Part shown: positions 1 through 9,026 of the stretch, piece by piece
How positions within the stretch are numbered: the first letter of the stretch is position 1
Layout of the letters: each line of letters opens with the position of its first letter
Assembly: GCA_021831685.1 (NCBI GenBank)
Contig: JAKBMG010000194.1
Location: forward strand, 1-58,895
DNA: 58,895 nt
Source of the DNA: Bacteroidota bacterium
Lineage (GTDB): Bacteria; Bacteroidota; Ignavibacteria; Ignavibacteriales; Ignavibacteriaceae
Reading direction: 5' to 3'
Position numbers and translations under genes: made by a program
Notes under the pieces: model-generated
Told to the model about the DNA's origin: nothing
Seen by the model: only the letters and a program-made list of their open reading frames with translations
Database searches by the model: none

Positions 1-52
1 AGGATAGGTACAGAGAGTTTCTCAAATTATCAACTTTTGATGAGAAGTATTA

Positions 53-138
53 AGGGTATTTCTAAAAACTATCTTTTATAAAAATTTAACGCAGAGAACC
101 TACCTGCCGGCAGGTATTGAAGTTATTAGAAGTGCCCT
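53..138. mobile_element. MITE-like element, complete copy (86 bp)
   Basis: The left end AGGGTATTTCTAA and the right end TTAGAAGTGCCCT are inverted repeats matching at 11 of 13 positions. The element is bordered by TA on both sides (TTA|AGGG ... CCCT|TAA), as expected for elements that duplicate a TA target. The internal ATCTTTTATAAAAATTTA recurs almost unchanged at 16611 and 35681. A perfect 16-bp palindrome TACCTGCCGGCAGGTA lies inside at 101-116 and may be a nested insertion. It codes for nothing, so it would need a transposase in trans. That it is mobile is inference from the ends and the copies. Confidence 0.6.
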
Positions 139-153
139 TAAATAATTTATTTT

Positions 154-207
154 TGGAATATTGGAGTAATGGAATCATGGAATTGAGCGGTATTTTCCAT
201 AATTCCA
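154..207. repeat. GGAGTAATGGAAT-family intergenic repeat
   Basis: The stretch contains TGGAATATTGGAGTAATGG followed by GGAATTGAGCGGTATTTTCC and ends in ATAATTCCA, so the two ends are partly complementary and could fold. The middle part recurs at 58856-58875 with two differences. Looser copies lie at 45624, 49018, 53759 and 56890. All are intergenic. Function unknown. Confidence 0.55.
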
Positions 208-268
208 GATAGTTGTTTCTGTGTAATGTGACTTATAAGTAAATAATTATTTAAATGGCGTTTATACT

Positions 269-820
269 CTAAGAAATTAAATAGACATCCGAATATCGTT
301 TCATACTTTCTTCAATTACTTTGAAAGCGAATTCCTTTTCTAAGAATTCATTCACTTCAACGTGTTTATGTTCAAGGGCTTTGTAGTCTTCAAAAAATCT
401 TTTTAGTTCAACCATCGTGTGCGGGGGCAATTCATCAAGCGAATTAATATAATTGACTGCAATATCATTATTAGCGACGGCAATAATTTTCTCGTCCCTT
501 TCATTGCTGTCGATCATGTGCATAACTCCGATTACTTTCGCTTCAACTATGCAGAGAGGTTCAACATCAATTGAAGAGATGACAAGGATATCGAGAGGAT
601 CATTATCATCCGCGATTGTCCTTGGAATGAATCCATAATTTGCTGGGTAATGAACAGCCGAAAATAAAACACGGTCTAATCTTAATAGACCGCTTTCTTT
701 ATCCAATTCATACTTTGCCTTTGAGCCTTTAGATATTTCAATAACACTATTGATAACATCAGGAGCTTTCTCACCCATTTTAACGCAGTGCCAGGGGTTT
801 TTTATATCGTATTTTACCAT
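269..820 (-). CDS. ppa: Inorganic pyrophosphatase (family I)
   Basis: Soluble cytoplasmic enzyme that hydrolyses pyrophosphate to two phosphates, pulling biosynthetic reactions forward. The 183-aa length fits bacterial family I enzymes (about 170-180 aa). The family signature with the metal-binding aspartates is present at residues 71-80 (DDNDPLDILV), after the conserved YPANYGFIP segment at 58-66. It lies downstream of glnA in the same direction with a gap of about 130 nt, so it could be cotranscribed or have its own promoter; I saw no clear terminator between them. Nothing is missing from the active site as far as can be read. The call is firm. Confidence 0.96.
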   Translation of the reverse strand: MVKYDIKNPWHCVKMGEKAPDVINSVIEISKGSKAKYELDKESGLLRLDRVLFSAVHYPANYGFIPRTIADDNDPLDILVISSIDVEPLCIVEAKVIGVMHMIDSNERDEKIIAVANNDIAVNYINSLDELPPHTMVELKRFFEDYKALEHKHVEVNEFLEKEFAFKVIEESMKRYSDVYLIS

Positions 821-949
821 ATTCTTTGTATAAAATTAATTGTTAAAAATGATTTCAGATTAACTCAGATATAAATTGAAAATTCTTTACAGTTTAACAC
901 TACCTTTATTTACTCTATAATAAGAAAAAAAAGAAAGAGAAAATTCGGT

Positions 950-2302
950 TTAATAGGCAGGAAGGTATTTACTTAATTCCCAAGGAGTAACTTCCAATCT
1001 ATAATCCTCCCATTCGAGGCGTTTTGCATTGATGAATCTATCAAAAACATGAGTGCCGAGGGCTTCTTTAACCACAGTGTCTTTTTCCAGTTCAGTAATT
1101 GCTTCTTCTAAAGAGCCGGGAAGGACGTTTAGCTTAGACCCTTTAGAATTATTAGGGAGAAGGTAAACATTTTCTTCATTAGCATCTGGTAAAGGGAGTT
1201 CTCGCTTTATGCCGTCTAAACCTGCTCCTAACATAACAGCAAATGCAAGATAAGGATTGCAACTCGGATCAGGGCAGCGAAGTTCAATCCTTGTTGACTC
1301 ATGTGTATGGGCTCTCGGAATCCGGATTAGTGCAGAACGATTTATTCTACCCCAGCTAATATTTACAGGGGCTTCGTAGCCTTGCACTAATCGCTTATAT
1401 GAATTGACTAGCGGAGCAAGTACTGCACACATTCCTCTGGCGTGTAATAATTGACCGGCAATAAAATTTTTCGCAATCTTTGAAAGTCCATGCGGATCAC
1501 CCGGATCAGAAAAGGCGTTTGATCCGTTAGCTTTATAGGAAAGGCTTTGATGAACGTGCATACCACTTCCATTTAAACCGCGAATTGGTTTTGGCATGAA
1601 GGTAGCATAAAGTCCTTTTTGCTCTGCTAAAATTTTTACTAGCACTCTGAAAGTGACTGAATTATCGGCAGTTTTCAAGGCATCTGAATAGCGGAAATCA
1701 ATTTCGTGCTGACCGGTGGCAACTTCATGATGCATAGTTTCCGTTTCTATACCGAATGCAGATAAAGCTTCAGTCATTTGCCGCCATAAACTTGTAGCGA
1801 CCATATCGACGGGTTGATCAAAATAACTTGCACTATCCTGGGGCTTAGGTGGAATTAGACTTCCATCTTGTTGTGGTTTTAGAAGAAAAAATTCCAGTTC
1901 GGGACCGGTATTATAAATGAATCCCATGTCTTCTGCTTCTTTTATAACTCTTGAAAGCACTGTGCGCGGATCTCCTAAAAACGGCTGTTGGTCAGGTGTA
2001 TAAACGTTACAAATCAAACGGGCAGTAGTTTCATTTCCCGAAAGCCATGGTAAAATTGCAAAGGTTGAAATATCGGGGACTAAGTACATATCACTTTCCG
2101 CAATACGCGCAAAACCTTCAATCGAAGAACCATCGAACCAAATTCCGTGGTTAAGAGTTGGTTCGAGTTCCCTTGTCGGAATAGTTACATTTTTTCTTGC
2201 TCCAATAATATCTGTAAACTGCAAATCAATGAACTTAACTCCTTTTTCTTTTGCAAGAGTTAATAATTCTTCAGAGGTAAAATTTTTAGTATTTAAAGGC
2301 AT
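950..2302 (-). CDS. glnA: Glutamine synthetase type I (alpha subtype)
   Basis: ATP-dependent amidation of glutamate with ammonia; the main ammonia-assimilating enzyme, a cytoplasmic dodecamer. The 450-aa length fits GSI. Residues 58-72 (DGSSIEGFARIAESD) carry the arginine (R66) typical of GSI-alpha, the subtype known from Bacillus to be controlled by feedback inhibition rather than adenylylation; the C-terminus ending in PWELSKYLPAY is also alpha-like. The ATG lies 1 nt after the kinase stop codon (TAA-G-ATG), and no Shine-Dalgarno sequence is visible in the preceding 30 nt, so translation probably depends on ribosomes leaving the kinase gene. This arrangement is odd for an abundant enzyme and suggests a regulatory link. 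The enzyme identity is certain; the coupling is inference. Confidence 0.96.
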   Translation of the reverse strand: MPLNTKNFTSEELLTLAKEKGVKFIDLQFTDIIGARKNVTIPTRELEPTLNHGIWFDGSSIEGFARIAESDMYLVPDISTFAILPWLSGNETTARLICNVYTPDQQPFLGDPRTVLSRVIKEAEDMGFIYNTGPELEFFLLKPQQDGSLIPPKPQDSASYFDQPVDMVATSLWRQMTEALSAFGIETETMHHEVATGQHEIDFRYSDALKTADNSVTFRVLVKILAEQKGLYATFMPKPIRGLNGSGMHVHQSLSYKANGSNAFSDPGDPHGLSKIAKNFIAGQLLHARGMCAVLAPLVNSYKRLVQGYEAPVNISWGRINRSALIRIPRAHTHESTRIELRCPDPSCNPYLAFAVMLGAGLDGIKRELPLPDANEENVYLLPNNSKGSKLNVLPGSLEEAITELEKDTVVKEALGTHVFDRFINAKRLEWEDYRLEVTPWELSKYLPAY

Positions 2303-2303
2303 C

Positions 2304-3290
2304 TTAATGTTTCAATGATTGAAGAAGAAAAGCTAAAATGATTATTGCTAACATAATAAAAATTGCCGAACCTACCGCAATAACTGTTGGTTTTTTCCAA
2401 AAAGGCGCTGCAGAAGCCGGACCGGTTGCGCGGTCAAGAATTGAAATATCAATTGTATCTAAATTATCTAAATCATTTATCATAAAATGCATGTCAGAAT
2501 ACCTGTCATTAGGATTACGTTGCAGGCAACGGGCCACAAATGCAGCTAATTGCGGAGAAACACCGAGTTGTTCTTTATCAAGCCGGGGAATTGCACCTTG
2601 TAAATGTTGTGCCATGACAGCCATATTGTTATCGCCGCCAAAAGGTAACCTGCCGGTTAATAATTCAAAAAGAATTATACCTAAAGCATAAATATCGGTT
2701 CTTTGGTCGCCTCGATGACCTTCGATTTGTTCGGGTGCCATATAATCCGGAGTACCGGCAGCTCCACTGAAGTTAGCATAAGTTACACGGTGAGAACCTT
2801 TTGTCAATGTAAGCCCGAAATCTACAATAATAGGTTGTCCTTCGGAAGTAATAAGAATATTCTCCGGTTTAAGGTCTCGGTGAATAATTCCATGATCGTG
2901 GCAATGAGCTAATCCATCCGCAATTTTACGAATAAGCTGAATTGATTCTTCGGCAGAGAGGGGTGATTTTTTATGAATAAGCTCTCGCATTGATTCACCT
3001 TCAATTAACTCGGTTACAAGATATGGAGTGTTATTAAAACGCCCGGAACCTAAGCCTTTTTGAATTGCAGGATGATCCAAAGTGCGCATAACTTCTAATT
3101 CTCGTTGAAATCTTTCATATTGGGCAGGATCTCCTATTGACATTCTATCAGGAATTTTAAGAACTACTTCCTTTCCGCTAAGCAAATCGTAAGCGCGGTA
3201 AATATCGCTCATCCCGCCTTTTGCTATATGTTCACGAATCTGAAAGTGATCAAATTGGTCACTAATCTGAAGCATTGATGATATTGGCAT
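2304..3290 (-). CDS. Hanks-type Ser/Thr protein kinase, tail-anchored
   Basis: Membrane-attached protein kinase of 328 aa. Kinase motifs in order: glycine-rich loop around AKGGMSDIYRAYD (23-35), ATP-binding lysine K45, catalytic loop HRDLKPEN (137-144), DFG (157-159) and APEQ (185-188). A single hydrophobic helix at about 302-324 is followed by only a few residues. The catalytic domain is therefore cytoplasmic and there is no extracellular sensor (no PASTA or beta-propeller domain), so its input must come from inside the cell or the membrane. It is flanked by a PP2C phosphatase upstream and glutamine synthetase 1 nt downstream. The substrate is unknown; glutamine synthetase or the nearby permease are guesses from position. 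The start at 3290 has only a weak ribosome site (AAAGACA); a second ATG lies 15 nt inside. Confidence 0.92.
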   Translation of the reverse strand: MPISSMLQISDQFDHFQIREHIAKGGMSDIYRAYDLLSGKEVVLKIPDRMSIGDPAQYERFQRELEVMRTLDHPAIQKGLGSGRFNNTPYLVTELIEGESMRELIHKKSPLSAEESIQLIRKIADGLAHCHDHGIIHRDLKPENILITSEGQPIIVDFGLTLTKGSHRVTYANFSGAAGTPDYMAPEQIEGHRGDQRTDIYALGIILFELLTGRLPFGGDNNMAVMAQHLQGAIPRLDKEQLGVSPQLAAFVARCLQRNPNDRYSDMHFMINDLDNLDTIDISILDRATGPASAAPFWKKPTVIAVGSAIFIMLAIIILAFLLQSLKH

Positions 3291-3403
3291 AGTGTCTTTG
3301 ATTTATGTTATGAATTATAAATAAGATTTCACTGAAAAGCAAAGTTGATAAACTATTGTCTACAAAGAAAATTACTCACTTATTTAATAGGGAATTTGCT
3401 TTC

Positions 3404-4237
3404 TCATTTTCTAAAACGACTCAAAATATTTGGTAACGGCCAGAACTTTTTGCTATTACTTATTTTGACATGTTGAGCTAACCGATGAAGATATACGACT
3501 ATTATAGAAAGATTGTCATCACTGTCCCGTTCCATAGCTAATTCGACTATTTCTTGCCCAAGTTTTTCCGGATTGTTTGTAGTCTTAGTTAATTCGGCAA
3601 ATTCGTTATCTTGAATTACAGACCAGACTCCATCCGTCGAAAGAATGATTACATCATCATTTTGAACAGGAATCTTAAAAATATCCGGTTGAATGAAAAG
3701 ACTTGGTCCCAGACATTTTTCTAAAACAGAGCGCTGGGCATGGGTACGAACTTTTTCAGGAGCCAGTATTTTCATACGCACTAATGAGCCTACCTGAGTA
3801 TGATCATTAGTAAGACAAGTGGATTTATTATCGCGAATTAAATATGCGCGGCTATCTCCTACGTGACCGATATAAAGATTATGTCCAATAATATTTACTG
3901 TAGTAATTGTTGTACCCATTCGTCCCGAAGCCAAGCGTTGTGCAGCCTGGTAAACACTTAAATTTGCATTTTGAATTCCGATACGAAATTTTTGAATAGT
4001 ATCGGCACCATTAGCTTCGTAGAAGGTTTCAAAAAATGTTTCAAGTGCTAAAGAACTTGCCAATCCACCATGTGCGTATCCTCCCATCCCATCAGCAATA
4101 CCATATAAATGACCTACTTTTGACGTATACTCATCATTTGGATTGCATAGCCAAATGGCATCCTGGTTGTCGCCTCTTACTTTCCCGGTGTGTGTAAAAC
4201 TATATGAACTTATTTCAGTTGACTCGATTGCCGTCAT
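3404..4237 (-). CDS. PP2C-family Ser/Thr protein phosphatase
   Basis: Metal-dependent phosphatase, about 277 aa, soluble. The PPM/PP2C motifs appear in order: GKVRGDNQD near the N-terminus, ADGMGG, GTTI, HVGDSRAYL, LSTDGVW and the final DSDDNLS. The aspartates that hold the two metal ions are all present. It is the expected antagonist of the kinase that follows 113 nt downstream. An ATG at 4243 has AAAGGA directly against it, whereas the ATG at 4237 has the same AAAGGA at a normal spacing, so I prefer 4237. A hairpin at 4269-4300 separates it from the permease gene, so it probably has its own promoter or depends on partial readthrough. Confidence 0.94.
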   Translation of the reverse strand: MTAIESTEISSYSFTHTGKVRGDNQDAIWLCNPNDEYTSKVGHLYGIADGMGGYAHGGLASSLALETFFETFYEANGADTIQKFRIGIQNANLSVYQAAQRLASGRMGTTITTVNIIGHNLYIGHVGDSRAYLIRDNKSTCLTNDHTQVGSLVRMKILAPEKVRTHAQRSVLEKCLGPSLFIQPDIFKIPVQNDDVIILSTDGVWSVIQDNEFAELTKTTNNPEKLGQEIVELAMERDSDDNLSIIVVYLHRLAQHVKISNSKKFWPLPNILSRFRK

Positions 4238-4268
4238 CGGCATTCCTTTAAATGAAAATTAGGAAGAA

Positions 4269-4300
4269 AGGGAAGAATGGATTTTAGATCATTCCTCCCT
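4269..4300 (-). terminator. Hairpin between permease and phosphatase genes
   Basis: Arms AGGGAGGAATG and CATTCTTCCCT (minus strand) form an 11-bp stem with one G-T pair, followed by TTCTTCC. The T-run is short, so it may be a leaky terminator that lowers expression of the phosphatase-kinase-glnA part. Confidence 0.55.
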
Positions 4301-4314
4301 AACAAAATAAGTCT

Positions 4315-5853
4315 TTAGAAAGGCTTTTTATTTAATGCACCAACAGGGGGAATAATGTATCTTCCATGTTTACGACTGTTTGACACCAAATAAACTGCGC
4401 TTACAACTCCCCATCCTCCGGTAATCCATAGAGCCATCTTCGTAGCATCTGCAGATACACCTGGTGTGGTTAGACCAATTAAAACAACTCCAACGAGAAG
4501 ACCAATATTTCCAATAAATCCAATTATCGGAATAACTGCATGCTTTACACTGTGAAACTCACTGCGTCCGACAAAAGTAACAAAAGTTAGTCCGCAAATA
4601 AGTGCGTAAAGCACAAAAGTTCCTATATTTGAAGCCAAAGTAACACCTGTGAGAGCTGTAACGTTGAGAACGCCAACGCTACCAATAATAGCGGAAACGG
4701 CAACAAGCATCCAAACACCTTTGTGAGGTGTTGCATGTTTTTCGTGAAGGGCTCCTAAAAGCCCGGGCATTTCTTTATCTTGAGCCATTGCAAAACTAAC
4801 GCGAACAGCAGTGTTCATGGCAGCAAGAGTAGTCCCTAAAACAGCAAGTCCAACTGTGATTGCAATAATTATCATTAACGCGAATCCATTACCTCCGAGC
4901 ATAGAATCTCCGATTAATCGTGTAAGATCGCCAATCGGTGCACCTGAAGCAGCCGCGGCTGCAATTCCTGTTAATTTTGTTCCATCTGCTGCGACATAAA
5001 CAAGTTTTTCTGAAATTGCATAATTAGCTGCGAAGTATTCTAATAAATATGCAAATAAACCTTGAATAAGTAGAGATAAAAGTACACCGCGCGGAATATC
5101 TCGTTTGGGATTTATTGCTTCTCCAGCAAGTGAGGTTGAGGATTCAAATCCGACTAAGATTAAAATTGCAATTGTAGATTGGAAAAGCATTGCTCCGAGG
5201 CTATGGGGGAAAATTACAGAGCCGGCAGATGGATGAAGCCATTGTGTTGCATGTAGAGGATTTTGGACTCTGAACATTATTGCTAAAATACTGAATCCTA
5301 CGAGGGATACTAATTGAATAATATTAATAATTATTGCAATGTTTGTTGAACCACTAATGCCGCGTACAGCTATGAATCCAACAAAGATTGAAAACGCAAT
5401 TGCAATGCCAATTTGAACCGGCATCGGAAGGTTAACGTTAAACTGGCTAAAAATATAAGTAATGAGAGTTGCCATCATAGCAACCATTACACCAGGATAA
5501 ACCCAGTAAAACAAATGCGCAGCCCAACCAGTAAGAAATTTTGCAATGCGTGCAAAACGTTGATGCGAAGTTTTTTCACGATCAAGAAAGGCTTTTTCTG
5601 CAAAATAGTACGAACCGCCTGCACCTGCTTCTGGGTAACGGCGCGCCATTTCGGAAAATGCCACTGCCGTTAAAAATGCTACTATTAGTGCCGCTACTAT
5701 TCCTGTCCACATATCGGTATCACCACCGGTATTTGAAGCTTGAATTTGGTAGGTGATCCATAAAAATGCCCCCGGCGCAATAAGTGCCATTGCATTGACG
5801 GTAACGCCAGTTAAACTAAGCGTTTTTTTCATTGTTGTCTTGTCTTCTGCCAT
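4315..5853 (-). CDS. APC-superfamily amino-acid permease
   Basis: Inner-membrane secondary transporter of 512 aa with about twelve hydrophobic helices. The N-terminal GVTVNAMALIAPGAFLW segment and EMARRYPEAGAGGSYYF are typical of amino acid-polyamine-organocation carriers; FESSTSLAGEAINPKRDIP in the middle is another family block. The exact substrate cannot be read; glutamate, other amino acids or an amine are plausible. The start is supported by AGGAG 6 nt upstream. It follows the porin gene by 24 nt, so outer- and inner-membrane steps of uptake are cotranscribed, with nitrogen-assimilation genes downstream. Confidence 0.85.
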   Translation of the reverse strand: MAEDKTTMKKTLSLTGVTVNAMALIAPGAFLWITYQIQASNTGGDTDMWTGIVAALIVAFLTAVAFSEMARRYPEAGAGGSYYFAEKAFLDREKTSHQRFARIAKFLTGWAAHLFYWVYPGVMVAMMATLITYIFSQFNVNLPMPVQIGIAIAFSIFVGFIAVRGISGSTNIAIIINIIQLVSLVGFSILAIMFRVQNPLHATQWLHPSAGSVIFPHSLGAMLFQSTIAILILVGFESSTSLAGEAINPKRDIPRGVLLSLLIQGLFAYLLEYFAANYAISEKLVYVAADGTKLTGIAAAAASGAPIGDLTRLIGDSMLGGNGFALMIIIAITVGLAVLGTTLAAMNTAVRVSFAMAQDKEMPGLLGALHEKHATPHKGVWMLVAVSAIIGSVGVLNVTALTGVTLASNIGTFVLYALICGLTFVTFVGRSEFHSVKHAVIPIIGFIGNIGLLVGVVLIGLTTPGVSADATKMALWITGGWGVVSAVYLVSNSRKHGRYIIPPVGALNKKPF

Positions 5854-5877
5854 TGTATTCTCCTAATGATTATGTTG

Positions 5878-6975
5878 TTAAAAAGTATAGATTGAACCAA
5901 CCAGAATAGTGCTCTGGTTATTTTTAGTAATCATTCCGTTTGCATCTTCAAAAGTATTTTGATCTGACCAATCTCTTCTAAATTCAAGTCTCGTAATTAA
6001 ACTGTTTGCAAATTTGTATTCATAAGTAAGCGTGATTTCTTTAAGCGCTTGAGCTGTACCTGTCGTGAAACCTGACTGATCATAATAATATTCGCCCCTT
6101 GCTCCTAATGCCGAAACGCTTGTTAATGTATATTTTCCCGTAAATGCAGCGCCTTTCCAAATAGCATATCCTGTTGGGTCTAATGCTTCTTGACCGTAAT
6201 CCGCATTTAATGTAACAAACAAAGCATCAGTGGCTTGATAATTTAATATTGTATCGAATACGTGTCTCTTCTTTGTCCCGTTCGGTTCTTCGGGACCGCC
6301 GATCCAATTCTGAATGAATGTAAAGGTTGAGGAAGGAGTCCAAACAATTTCTGCCCCCAATGTCTTATCTTTATTATTATCTACAATATTATTCCAGCCG
6401 TTATAAATATAAACGGTCGCAGTAAATTGATTACTGAAAGGATAACTTGCACATGCACCTACATGGAAATAGGGAATAGCGTATGCAAATAATAGTGAAC
6501 GGCTATAATTAATATTTGAAGCCGACTCAATAACTTCGCCGCCCATATGAGTAACCATCTTACCTGCATTTATTGTTAATCCGTTTCCTACCGGTATTAC
6601 AGCGGTTAAGTAAGCTTGCTCAATATTTCGGAGGGATTTCTCGGTTCCTAGACTCGCGTCGCTATTTACAATATCCATAGCATGTCCGAATGCCAAATCG
6701 ATTCTAAAGCCAACAGGGCTTGCTAATTTTTGAAACGTGACCTTTGCTAAATTTATGTCGAACTGATTTTCATAGATATCAAAATTTCTAAAGTCATTGA
6801 TATGACTTGCTGGATTGTTAAAGTTTTTACTATAATATAGATCAAACATCCCGCTAATCTGAAGTGGATTTGATGTTGTATCTTTTGTCTGTGCCTGGAT
6901 ACTTGGAACGAATATCAATAGAAATAATCCTAGCATTCCTAAATGAGTTTTTGCAGTTAATATTAATTTATTCAT
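5878..6975 (-). CDS. OmpL-like outer-membrane beta-barrel porin
   Basis: Predicted outer-membrane porin of 365 aa. Residues 1-28 form a signal peptide (basic start, hydrophobic core, cut after SIQAQ). The remainder has many short alternating strands, the block GKMVTHMGGEVIES, and a C-terminal strand ending in aromatic F (VGSIYTF), as outer-membrane barrels do. It resembles the putative beta-barrel porin-2 family, which I recall near ammonium and nitrogen genes in other bacteria. The start is backed by AGGAG just upstream. It is first in the porin-permease transcript, with a promoter-like sequence about 200 nt upstream. Substrate unknown. Confidence 0.8.
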   Translation of the reverse strand: MNKLILTAKTHLGMLGLFLLIFVPSIQAQTKDTTSNPLQISGMFDLYYSKNFNNPASHINDFRNFDIYENQFDINLAKVTFQKLASPVGFRIDLAFGHAMDIVNSDASLGTEKSLRNIEQAYLTAVIPVGNGLTINAGKMVTHMGGEVIESASNINYSRSLLFAYAIPYFHVGACASYPFSNQFTATVYIYNGWNNIVDNNKDKTLGAEIVWTPSSTFTFIQNWIGGPEEPNGTKKRHVFDTILNYQATDALFVTLNADYGQEALDPTGYAIWKGAAFTGKYTLTSVSALGARGEYYYDQSGFTTGTAQALKEITLTYEYKFANSLITRLEFRRDWSDQNTFEDANGMITKNNQSTILVGSIYTF

Positions 6976-7171
6976 TGTACTCCTATAATTTATTAAGTGA
7001 TTGTTTTACTAATTTCTGCATAATATTCCTTTGAGATTCATTATCTTAATTATTCTTTAAATATTATGAACATTCCATTATTTATGTCTTAGAACGATAA
7101 AAACCTTAATAAATAATAATAATGTATATATATACCTTAATAATTAAAGAAAAATAAAATTGACACTTTAA

Positions 7172-7200
7172 TTAATAAGCATTAAATTTCATTTTGTCAA
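7172..7200 (-). promoter_or_regulatory. Sigma70-type promoter candidate for the porin-permease genes
   Basis: On the minus strand TTGACA (7195-7200) is separated by exactly 17 nt from TATTAA (7172-7177). A second TTGACA on the plus strand at 7160-7165 faces it, with TAAATT 17 nt further at 7183-7188, so two promoter-like signals overlap face to face. The start would leave a leader of about 190 nt before the porin. The rest of 6976-7160 is AT-rich with no gene. Confidence 0.45.
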
Positions 7201-7705
7201 GTATATTTGTAAAATAATTTTTATAATGTGATTATTTCTGCATTTGTGTGACTACTCTCGTTACCACTGCCGCTGCCTATTGGGAACGCTCACCTTCAGA
7301 TTCATCCCCCAGTTTTTTGGTTGATTCCTGATATGTCCAAAAATATAATTTCAAATACACACCCTGCGAATAGTATTTCAGAATTATTGCAGAACCGCAG
7401 AGCAGTGACACAATAGTAGAATGGGATGAAAAACGGAATAAAGCTCCGAAGGAGCGAAACATAATTTATTTATGAATGGACATTATCAAAATAATGTCGT
7501 TGATAATATGTAACCAATCTATAGTTCTTAGATTATTGTTAACACAAATGTGTAAAGCTCACAATAAATATAAAAATATTTTCTAGCAGTACTTTTCCTA
7601 TTAAAAATAAAGTCATTGGCTATAATTGTTTTTGCATTTATTCGACATGCTATATATATTTGAAAAACAAATTCTTGAAATTCTCAATAAGAAAAGCAGT
7701 TAAAA
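7201..7705. other. Intergenic region with no supported gene
   Basis: About 500 nt between the divergent porin and asnS genes. A 61-codon open frame on the minus strand has no family resemblance and no ribosome site; I reject it as a gene. A small hairpin GCTCCGAAGGAGC lies at 7443-7455 inside a stretch that looks like the short GCTCC/GGAGC intergenic repeats I recall from other Bacteroidota-type genomes. I see no other structure. Confidence 0.5.
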
Positions 7706-8989
7706 TTGATTAAAGATGTTGGAAAATTTGTAGGTCAAGAAATCTCGCTTAAAGGTTGGCTATATAATAAGAGATCAAGCGGAAAAATTAAATTTTTAAT
7801 ATTAAGAGACGGCTCCGGCTATTTGCAGTGCGTTTACTTCAAAGGTAATGTCTCGGAAGAGACTTTCAATACTGCGGAAAGAATAGGACAAGAATCCGCT
7901 ATTGAGGTTACTGGCAAGGTAAGGGCGGAGGAAAGAGCGCCCGGAGGTTATGAATTAGACGCTACTGGGTTAAAGGTAATTTCTGAAACTCATGATTTCC
8001 CGATTACCCCTAAAGATCATGGCATTGAATTTTTAATGGATAATCGCCATCTGTGGCTGCGTTCCAGCAGGCAAGTAGCTATCTTAAAAATTCGACATAG
8101 AATTTCAAAAGCTATACGTGATTATTTCGACGGACATGGTTTTACCTTGGTCGATACCCCCATTCTTACACCTGCTGCCTGCGAAGGCACTTCTACTCTA
8201 TTTGAAACTGATTATTTTGATTTAGGCAAAGCTTATTTAACTCAATCAGGACAGTTATATGCTGAAGCTAATGCTATGGCATTAGGTAAGGTTTATAATT
8301 TTGGACCGGTTTTTCGTGCTGAAAAAAGTAAAACACGCAGGCATTTAACCGAGTTTTGGATGGTAGAACCCGAAGTAGCTTTTGCCGATTTGAATGACGA
8401 TATGGATTTAGCTGAGGATTTTCTTGAATATGTTGTTCAGTCGGTTTTATCGGATAATTTAGAGGAACTTAAAATTTTAGAAAGAGATATAACTCTTCTT
8501 AAAAATGTTAAGAAACCGTTACCAAGGATTTCATATGATGAGGCTGTCGAAATATTACACAAAAACGGAATTGAATTTGAATGGGGTAATGACCTCGGCG
8601 GAACTGACGAAACGGTGATATCAAACCAATTTGATAGACCTGTTATGGTGCATCGTTATCCTTCTGTCGTTAAAGCCTTCTATATGAAACGGGATCCTGA
8701 AAATGAAAAATTGGCTCTGGCTGTTGATGTCCTCGCTCCTGAAGGTTACGGAGAAATTATCGGCGGTAGCCAAAGGGAAGATAATTTTGATACGCTCTTA
8801 AGTAGAATCGAAGAACATAATCTGCCTCGCGAAGCTTTTGAGTGGTATCTTGATTTAAGGAAATATGGCTCTGTCCCTCATTCAGGTTTTGGACTAGGTC
8901 TTGAAAGAACTGTTAGTTGGATTTGCGGCTTGGATCATGTTAGGGAATCTATTCCTTTCGCAAGAATGATCTACCGGAATACTCCGTAG
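7706..8989 (+). CDS. asnS: Asparaginyl-tRNA synthetase
   Basis: Charges tRNA-Asn with asparagine; cytoplasmic class IIb enzyme, 427 aa, normal for the family. An N-terminal OB-fold ([20 protein letters not shown]) is followed by the class II core: motif 2 at [20 protein letters not shown] and motif 3 at [16 protein letters not shown] near the end. No ATG exists near the start; TTG at 7706 directly precedes the conserved IKDVGKFVG and only six codons separate it from an upstream in-frame stop, so TTG is the likely start. It lies 37 nt before nuoJ, so the Complex I genes may be read through from it. Confidence 0.96.
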   Translation: MIKDVGKFVGQEISLKGWLYNKRSSGKIKFLILRDGSGYLQCVYFKGNVSEETFNTAERIGQESAIEVTGKVRAEERAPGGYELDATGLKVISETHDFPITPKDHGIEFLMDNRHLWLRSSRQVAILKIRHRISKAIRDYFDGHGFTLVDTPILTPAACEGTSTLFETDYFDLGKAYLTQSGQLYAEANAMALGKVYNFGPVFRAEKSKTRRHLTEFWMVEPEVAFADLNDDMDLAEDFLEYVVQSVLSDNLEELKILERDITLLKNVKKPLPRISYDEAVEILHKNGIEFEWGNDLGGTDETVISNQFDRPVMVHRYPSVVKAFYMKRDPENEKLALAVDVLAPEGYGEIIGGSQREDNFDTLLSRIEEHNLPREAFEWYLDLRKYGSVPHSGFGLGLERTVSWICGLDHVRESIPFARMIYRNTP

Positions 8990-9026
8990 AATTAAATATA
9001 AAACTTAAATATTAAAAAAATTTAGA

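Noticed and set aside
7277-7462. 61-codon open frame on the minus strand between porin and asnS
   Set aside because: No family resemblance, no ribosome site, and it spans a small hairpin repeat (GCTCCGAAGGAGC).
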